DNA from: Chaetoderma sp. LZ-2023a
Taxonomy: Eukaryota > Mollusca > Caudofoveata > Chaetodermatida > Chaetodermatidae
Assembly: GCA_034401795.1 (NCBI GenBank)
Contig: CM067366.1
Coordinates: 74,399,129-74,463,128 of the forward strand
Direction of reading: 5' to 3'
Length of the DNA stretch: 64,000 bases
The notes under the pieces were generated by a model that saw only the letters and a list, made by a program, of their open reading frames with translations, ran no database searches and was not told where the DNA came from. The translations under genes and the position numbers were made by a program. This document shows, piece after piece, positions 56,898 through 64,000 of the stretch (its first letter is position 1; every line of letters starts with the position of its first letter).

Positions 56898-57275
56898 ATG
56901 GACCTTTCCAGTTTTTGCTATGCCCCGCCCATCTCTATCTAAGCTCTGCCGACACCATGCTCATGTTTAGTTCAATCCCTCTCTGACTATCAATTTCCAG
57001 AAAACTATACATGTTATCCGTTGAATATTTTGAAACTAATTTAACTGGGTACTGTTGATGCCTCTGGCAGGGACAGCGCCCAGTCAAATTAGTTTCAAAA
57101 TATTCAACAGTTTGTTTATTAAATAGCAAAGACATACAATTCGTACAATGTGTGAGACCGTTAAGCGTTTAAGACGGACTAAATCGAATCATTCATGACG
57201 TAATGATTATGATGTCAGGCTACACATCATGCAGTTGTTTATGATGTCATATGATGGATGGATAAACTGAAAAGG
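56898..57275 (+). mobile_element. MITE family B, full length
   Basis: AATGGACCTTTCCAG start, GCCCCGCCCATCTCTATCTA, hairpin 57016-57109, TTTATTAAATAGCAAAGAC, end AACTGAAAAGGTCG. Confidence 0.78.
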
Positions 57276-57589
57276 TCGTTTGGCCTAGAACATCTTTTGC
57301 ATTGAAATGCCCTTGAATTTAACATTTCAGCCCAAATTATTTTCATTGAGTACAAAAGTGTTGTCATGAATCATCAGTCAAAATGACGGAATTGCCTTCT
57401 CAGAGCATCTAATATTAAACGATTTTTGCATTACCAGACCCTTCCGTTATAAGTTGAATTGTCAGGGGTAGGGTTGGGGTGTATGCGTGGAATCCGCATC
57501 TCAGCCTTCCTCTTCATTTCTCACCCCATGTTTATTGTCCAGCCTGGTATCAGAACACACACGCATGCGCACACATGCATGCCCTCGCT

Positions 57590-57832
57590 CGCCACTCAGT
57601 CACCCAACCCACTTCCCTCTGACCCTCTCCCAGAGTCCCAGATAATGTCATTTTGGTAGTATTTTATTACCAGAAATTACCCAAATAAATTTCTTTCTCA
57701 TAATACATTGATTAGCGCTCTATTCTCGGAACGATTTAACTTATTTGCATATACATTAATTAATCATATATCATATGTAAGTTATTACCTCCCTTTAATA
57801 GTCAGCGTCAATTTTTATACCATTACGTTTTT
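57590..57832. repeat. Duplicated segment, copy 1
   Basis: CCCAGATAATG...TTTTGGTAGTATTTT...GATTAGCGCTCTATT...AGTCAGCGTCAATTTTTATACC...CATTACGTTTTT matches 60140-60350 over about 210 bases. Interrupted by the tandem-core element at 57833. Confidence 0.92.
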
Positions 57833-60006
57833 AGCTCACTTGGCCTTTAGCTTATGTCATGGCGACCATCCTTCCTTCGTGTGTCTGTCATCTGTCCATC
57901 CATCCAACAAATTTTCCCTTTAAAACGACTTCTCAAGAACCGCTGGGACGATTTCAATTATATTTGGCAGGAAGCATCCTTAGAGCATAGGGATCCAAGT
58001 TTGTTCAAACGAAGCCGATCGGCCAATTTGGCTGGTGGCCATCTTGGATTTTGGCCAATTTTTAGAAATGTCTTTAAAAATCTTCTCCGAAACCGCTTGA
58101 GGGATTGAAGGAAACCTCATGAAATATGATCCAGGGCAAGAGCTCAACCAAATTTGTTCAGGGGTACTTGATTGGTCAAATGGTTCGGCGGCCATCTTGG
58201 TTGACCTAGTTTCAGCGAAAATGACCTCCAGAACCGCTGACGGATCAGGCCAAAATTTGGCAGATATGATTAGGGACTAAGAGCCAGTAAAGTTTGTTCA
58301 AGAGAAGTTGATCCATCAAGAAACATGGCCACTGTGGGCCAATCAAAATATAACATGTTTGGCGGCCATATTGGATTTTTTTGTTTGATGGACTTTGAGG
58401 CTGAAATTCTTTTTATATAGGTTTTTGGGTATTCTGATTTGAAATTTGCAATTTTCGAAACTGTCGGATAAATGGTTTGGTGGCCATCTTGGATCATTTT
58501 CCCGCCAAAAGCTCTCATATTAAAGCAAAGGGAAAATTAAAATGGCTACTTTTCCGAGAACTGCTAGGCCGAATTCAATTATATTTGGCAGGAAGCATCC
58601 TTAAGGCATAGAGATTCAAGTGTGTTCAAACGAACCCGATCGGCCAATTTGGTCAACGGCCATCTTGGATTTCAGCCGATTTTTAGAAGTGTCTAAAAAT
58701 CTCCAAAACCGTTTGAGGGATCGATTCTGAACTCACGAAATATGATCTAGGGTAAGAGCTGAACCAAGTTTGTTCAAGGGAACTTGATTGACCAAATGGT
58801 TCAGTGGCCATCTTGGATGACCTAGTTTTCGCAAAAACAGCTTCTTCCCCAGAACCGCTGAAGTGATCAGGCTGACAGAATTGTGATATATGATTTGGGA
58901 CTAAGCGCCATTAATGTTTGTTCAAGAGAAGTTAAGCCATCAAAAACATGGCCCCGGTGGGCCAATCAAAATATAGCGTGTTTGGCGACCATTTTGGATT
59001 TTTTTATTTGATGGATTTTGAAGCCGAAATTGGTTTTATATAGGCTTTTGGGTATTCTGATCTCAAATTTACAATTTCCGAAACTGTCGGATAAACGGTT
59101 TGGGGGCCATCTTGGATCATTTTCCCGCCAATAGCTCCCATACCAAAGCAATGGGAAATTTAAAATGTGTTCTCGAGAACTACTGGACCGATTCAATTAT
59201 ATTTGACAGGAAGCATCCTTAGGGCATAGAGATTCCATTTTGTTCAAACGAAGCCGATCGGCCAATTTGGCCGGTGGCCATTTTGGATTTCGGCTCATTT
59301 TTAGAAATGTCTTTAAAAATCTTCTCCAAAACCATTTGAGGGATCAATTCAGACCCCATGAGATACGATCTATGGTAAGAGCTGACCCAAGTTTCTTCAA
59401 GGGAACTTGATTGACTAAATTGTTCAGTGGCCATCTTGGATGACCTCATTTTCGCAAAAACGACTTCTTCCCCAGAACCGCTGAAGCGATCAGGCCGAAA
59501 TTTGTGATATATGATTAAGGACTAAGGGCCATTAAAGTTTGTTCAAGAGAAGTTGATCCGTTAAAAAAACTGGCCGCTTTAAAATGTCTAAAATTCCTCT
59601 CCAAAACTGCTTCGGGGATCAATTCAAAACACATGAAATATCATCTAGGGCAAGAGCTGCACCAAGTTTGTTTCAAGGGAACTTGATTGGCCAAATGGTT
59701 TGGTGGCCATCTTGGATAACCTAATTTTTACCAAAATGACTCCAGAACCACTGAGCGGATTGAGCTGAAATTTGGGAGATATGATTAGGGACTGAGTGCC
59801 ATTAAAGGTTTTTCAAGGGAAGGCGCTACGTCAGAAACATGGCTGCAGTGGACCAATCAAAATGTAGCGTGTTTGTTGGCCATATTGGACTTGCAAAGAT
59901 GTCCACAAACTCATTTAGAAGACTACTCCTAAACCACCCACCAACAATTGTGACAAAAATGCATAATGCTTCAGGTGAGCGACACAGGCGCCTTGGGCCT
60001 CTTGTT
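57833..60006. mobile_element. Tandem-core interspersed element, copy 3, with known empty site
   Basis: From AGCTCACTTGGCC to CAGGTGAGCGACACAGGCGCCTTGGGCCTCTTGTT. The body has about three to four monomers of 600 bases (CCGATCGGCCAATTTGGC at 58014, 58637 and 59244; GCGGCCATCTTGG or similar; GGGCCAATCAAAATATA). Comparison with 60340-60360 shows the target CGTTTTT/CTATAAGAGA without the element. No protein coding capacity is recognised. Confidence 0.8.
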
Positions 60007-60350
60007 CTATAAGAGAGCAATCACTCACTCACTCACTCACTCACTCACTCACTCACTCACCCACTCACTCACTCACTCACTCCACTTCCCTCCGACCCTT
60101 CGCTTTTGGCCCTTCCCTCTGGATCACCCTCTCCCACTCTCCTCTCCCAGGGTCCCAGATAATGGCATTTTGGTAGTATTTTGTTACCAGAAATTACCCA
60201 AATAAATTTCTTTCTCCTAATACATTGATTAGCGCTCTATTATTGGAATGATTTAACTCATTTCCATATACATTAATTAATGATATATCATATGTAAGTT
60301 ATTATCTCCCTTTAATAGTCAGCGTCAATTTTTATACCATTACGTTTTTC
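60007..60350. repeat. Duplicated segment, copy 2, including (CACT)n
   Basis: Starts CTATAAGAGAGCAATCACTC, (CACT)n at 60017-60081, then the 210-base block shared with copy 1. Confidence 0.92.
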
Positions 60351-60466
60351 TATAAGAGAACAATCGCCCACTCACTCACTCACTCGCTCGCTCACTGACC
60401 ATTCGCTTTGGCCCTTCCCTCTCTATCACCCTCTTGCACTCTCCTCGCCCAGGGTCCCAGATAATT
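60351..60466. repeat. Duplicated segment, copy 3, truncated by the LINE
   Basis: CTATAAGAGAACAATCGCCC, (CACT)n, CGCTTTGGCCCTTCCCTCTC, then CCCAGGGTCCCAGATAAT, where it is cut by the T-rich LINE end. Confidence 0.85.
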
Positions 60467-60654
60467 TTATTTTTTTTGTAAAAAACATCTTTATTTACAA
60501 AGTTTTTGTACAATAAAATCAAGCAGATAGCTTGTGCAATATAATTGACAATTAGGTATTCAATGTGTATAATAATTTATTTTAAACATAGATCAAATCA
60601 GGTTTCAACCCATTTGAATATAACAAATGTGTGGACATTACTGTAACGAAAAGG

Positions 60655-62165
60655 TTAATAACATATATTCCGAAAATGCCCTGACTGGAAGCAGCCTTTG
60701 CAACAGCTTCCAGTTAAACCAGTTTCAAAACATCCAAACATTCAAGATTCACCATGTTTGCATTTTTCAAAATCTATTTTGCGAAACTAGCCTGCAGATC
60801 TTAAATGTAATGACAATTTTATGAAAGAACAGACATTCGAACAGGTAATCTAACAACTTGACTGACAAAACAAAAATGCACAATTGAGTTCCATTTAAAC
60901 AGATACCATAATAATCACAGCTCTTTAACACTTGTATGAAATGGAACCATACATAATAGGCACAGCAAAAAATATATTACGATATTGGCCCATCTTGAAA
61001 ATACTTTGACTGGAAGCTACCGCTGCCAATGGCAGTAACAGCTTCCAGTCAAACCAGTTCCAAAACTTCCACAAGACACTCTCATGAACAAATGAAAGGC
61101 ATGCAAACACTGTAATTTTAGACAAACAGTTCCAAGACTGAGCTGTGAAATAACCCATTGATATTCTAAAAAATATAACACCCTGATCACATCTCAGTTG
61201 ATAAATTGTGTACATTACTGCACAGTGAAGGTAGGCATGTGATGGAACATTCTGAAAATACCTTGACCGGAAGCTGCCTCTGCCAAAGTTGAGCGACATC
61301 TTCCACTCTAAGCAGTTCCAAAACATCCAAACACCTTTAATCGAAAGACGAACGAGTGGCTAGAAACCAGATCCTCAAATCACCAGTCTAAAGACTGTGA
61401 ACGACTTATTTACAATTGAATATGTGACACTATACAAGTAGCATGTCTTACACAGGAAATACAACAATCTATAGAAATTTGGTAGAAGACAATGTGTATA
61501 AGGGAAATTGGAGTACATTACTGTAAGGACAAAGGTAATCGTGTGTTGACATATTTTGAAAATACCCTGACCAAAAGCTGCCTCCGCCAAAGACAGCAAC
61601 AGCTTTCAGTCAAACCAGGTCCGTAACATCAAAACACGTTCAATTTGAGAGCGACTTACTCACATTAAAGCAATTACGACGACAATATATATATATAAAT
61701 ATAGATACACGATGAGTAGGAGAGCATTACTGTAAGAAAAGGAGTAACCACGTATTGAAATATTTTGAAAATACCACGACTGGCAGCTGCCTCCGCCAAA
61801 GGCGGAAACAGCTCCCAGTTAAGCCAGTTCCAAAACATCCAAACACATGTCATGAACAAGACAAACGAGCAGCAAGAAAACTAAATTTAAAACTAGCAGT
61901 TGGAAGACAGGTAAACACCTTATTTACATAACACATCTAAAATAGTACAATATTCTTATGAACACACCTTCATACGCAGGTGTGAGAAAAAACACCAAAT
62001 AATAATGCAGTACATAGTGCTAACATAAAGAATATAAGATAAAATGATGCACAGTACTGTACATAAAAATGTAATCTCAGGTTGAAATATTCTGAAAATA
62101 ATCCGACTGGAAGCTGCGGCTGCCAAATGCAGAAACAGCTTTCAGTCAAGTCAGTCACAAAATAT
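60655..62165 (-). repeat. Six irregular tandem units with hairpin cores in the LINE 3' region
   Basis: Cores of the form GACTGGAAGCTGCC...GGCAGCAACAGCTTCCAGTC occur at about 60680, 60998, 61259, 61563, 61771 and 62100, spaced 208-329 bases. Each is preceded by a CATTACTGTAA-like and a GAAATATTTTGAAAATA-like block and followed by CCAGTTCCAAAACATCC-like sequence. Confidence 0.8.
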
Positions 62166-62556
62166 CAAAACCCCCGAATGGTAAAGTGAAGTTTAAACTA
62201 AATAAATATTCCCCGTAAATTCCACTCACCCCGTAAATATACAAGCAAATAACCAGACAAAATACAAAATAAGCAGACAAAACACATCTTTTCTACATAA
62301 GCGAAAAGATATCATATATAATAAAGTAGAATGCAAGTACTAAAACTAGACAATAAAAAATACAATTATGTGAGGATATTCAAAATTGAAAACATAACTG
62401 TAACCTATCATCGAAATAACAGAACAGTTCAGAAATGAGCCAATGACTCCTAAATTCATTTTCAATCATACGTTTTTGATCAACTAAAATTCGGAATCTA
62501 ATTTCACCGAAAAGCTCAGCCAATAGCTCCAGTAATACAATTGTCTTTGAATGATG

Positions 62557-63318
62557 TCATCTAACTTCACACCTATTCCGCCATATAATATGATGGCCTA
62601 GAGCTACTATGGCTAAGATAACGTTAAGCTGTTCTTTTTGAACAATTTGTGGAAAGTTATTAAAACGTACCAGACTTTCCTTTAAATTAATCGAACGATT
62701 AGACAACAAATGTACCCATTTGGAAATCACTAACCAAAGCTCTTTGCCAATCTGGCATTTGAAGATCAAATGCTCAGCGGTCTCGATATGGGGACAAAAT
62801 TAACAACTAGTCTCCATTCTCATGTGGAGTTTATGAGACATGAAATAACTCGTCCCTAATACATCGTGGCACGTTCTAAAAACCTTGTACAATTGCAAGG
62901 GAACAAAGTAGTGTTTATTAAGAAGCTCGTAAAACGACTTAGTTGATGTAAAGCTTAACCAGTCATGGTCTGGGTAGAGTTTACTAAATTCGTGAAAGAC
63001 CTTTGTTACCTCTTTATAGAAGGGTGGCATCCAATCAGTGTGTGGAACAGAGTTAAGTGCTAAGGATGGCTTGATCTTCCGCAATGTAAACCCTACCCAG
63101 TACCGAGCAAAAATAGCCCATTTGGGCATACTCTCGCACAAAATCCTTTGTATATGCATCAACATAAAAGCTTTGACTTTTAAGGTTATGTTAATTAAAG
63201 CTACTCCGCCTTTAAGAATGGGATAGTACATAAAATCACGCTTCAATGGTTCGAAAAACTTGGTATCCCATAAAACAAGTAAATCTTCCTTTTCACTCAC
63301 TCCCTCTCGCTCACTCAC
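62557..63318 (-). pseudogene. LINE ORF2 C-terminal region with one internal stop
   Basis: The minus-strand frame reads LLVLWDTKFFEPLKRDFMYY, GGVALINITLKVKAFMLMHI, WAIFARYWVGFTLRKIKPSL and on to METSC, then a TAA (62800-62802), and in the same frame FCPHIETAEHLIFKCQIGKELW to 62557. C..C, E..EH and F-K-C form the zinc-knuckle typical of the C-terminus of LINE reverse transcriptases. The upstream residues MSEREGVSEKE come from the (CACT)n tract, not from the LINE. Apart from the stop the frame is intact over 250 codons, so it is fairly young. Confidence 0.75.
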
Positions 63319-64000
63319 TCACTCACTCACTCACTCACTCACTCACTCACTCACTCACTCACTCACTCACTCACTCACTCACTCACTCACTCACTCGCTC
63401 TCCGTCCCTCCCTCCCTCACTCCCTCCCTCCCACACACCCAGCCCCTCCCTCCCTCCCTCCCTCTATCACTCGCTCACTCACTCACTCACTCACTCACTC
63501 ACTCACTCACTCACTCACTCACTCACTCACTCACCCACCGACCACCCACCCCTCCGTCCCATATCCCATAAAAACAAGAAAATCTCTTCACTCACTCACT
63601 CACTCACTCACTCACTCACTCACTCACTCACTCACTCACTCACTCACTCACTCACTTTCACCACCCACCCCACCCACCCTCCCTCCCTGCCTCCGTCCCT
63701 CTATCTATCACTCACTCACTTACTCACTTACCCACCCACCCACCCACCCACTCACTCACTCACTCACTCTATCTCCCACTCACTCACTCACTCACTCACT
63801 CACTCACTCACTCACTCACTCACTCATTCACTTACTCACTCCCATCCACCACCCCACCCCACCCCACCCCACCCCACCCCTCCCTCCCTGCCTGCGTCCA
63901 TCTATCTATCACTCACTCACTCAGCCACCCACCCACCCACTCACGCACCTCTCCCTCCCTCCCTCCCTCCCTCCCTCACTCACTCACTCACTCACTCACT
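63300..64000. repeat. (CACT)n / (CCCT)n / (CCAC)n satellite-like region
   Basis: Long ACTC runs at about 63308-63400, 63470-63534, 63588-63656 and 63770-63840, separated by CCTCCCTCC and CCACCCACC tracts. It continues past the window end. A short LINE-like fragment is embedded at 63558-63590. Confidence 0.95.

Larger units (their letters stand above)
60467..63318 (-). mobile_element. 5'-truncated LINE with repeat-bearing 3' region
   Basis: On the minus strand the coding relic (63318-62557) is followed by about 2 kb of noncoding sequence. It ends at a poly(A) signal and A-rich tail (minus-strand AAATAAAGATG, then AAAAAAAATAAAATT, at 60510-60467). Insertion is inside the (CACT)n-rich tandem segment. 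The 5' end reaches only the C-terminal part of ORF2. Confidence 0.7.

Noticed and set aside
63260..63571. 103-codon frame of Ser-Leu-Thr-His repeats
   Set aside because: Pure translation of the (CACT)n microsatellite.

Overview
The window is eukaryotic, from an invertebrate animal. It contains one host gene with spliced exons, a single recognisable ortholog of animal FBXO8, and is otherwise dense in transposable elements, foldback elements and microsatellites. DIRS retrotransposons, CR1/Jockey-type LINE fragments and an abundant tandem-core element (start AGCTCACCTGGCC, end GGGCCTCTTG) suggest a lophotrochozoan, most likely a mollusc. That taxonomic call is inference. No bacterial genes, tRNAs, rRNAs or CRISPR arrays were seen.

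Layout. (1) About 0.55-13 kb is a nest: a decayed DIRS element (family 2, copy A) is interrupted by a better preserved DIRS element of another family (family 1, 1234-8088, with inverted terminal repeats, internal complementary region, gag relic, RT/RNase H and tyrosine recombinase) and by a hAT-like DNA transposon (11113-12960). (2) 13-22 kb holds LINE fragments, a candidate terminal-inverted-repeat element (14386-18090) with a tandem-core element inside it, an AATTCC-rich element, and a LINE reverse transcriptase relic on the minus strand. (3) 22312-29736 is a second family-2 DIRS copy with both terminal repeats and the internal complementary region but broken reading frames; it abuts a LINE endonuclease relic. 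(4) 31539-44583, plus strand, is the FBXO8-like gene in six coding exons (317 residues: MGQ N-terminus, F-box, Sec7 domain). Its introns carry many foldback/MITE copies. A recent 90-bp tandem duplication covers the end of exon 3 and its splice donor. (5) 44.6-57.5 kb is repeat-rich with no confident gene, only one exon-like remnant. (6) 57.5-64 kb is a tandem segment rich in (CACT)n, interrupted by a tandem-core element with a paralogous empty site and by a minus-strand 5'-truncated LINE whose 3' region has six hairpin units.

The points that look least described are: the in-frame duplication of an FBXO8 exon end with its donor; foldback elements that keep constant outer arms while their inner arms differ between copies yet stay self-complementary; amplification of the same hairpin design in a LINE 3' region; and the tandem-core element with its empty site. 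Coordinates of repeat edges are by eye and may be off by several bases; exon edges of the FBXO8-like gene are more secure because phases and protein homology agree.
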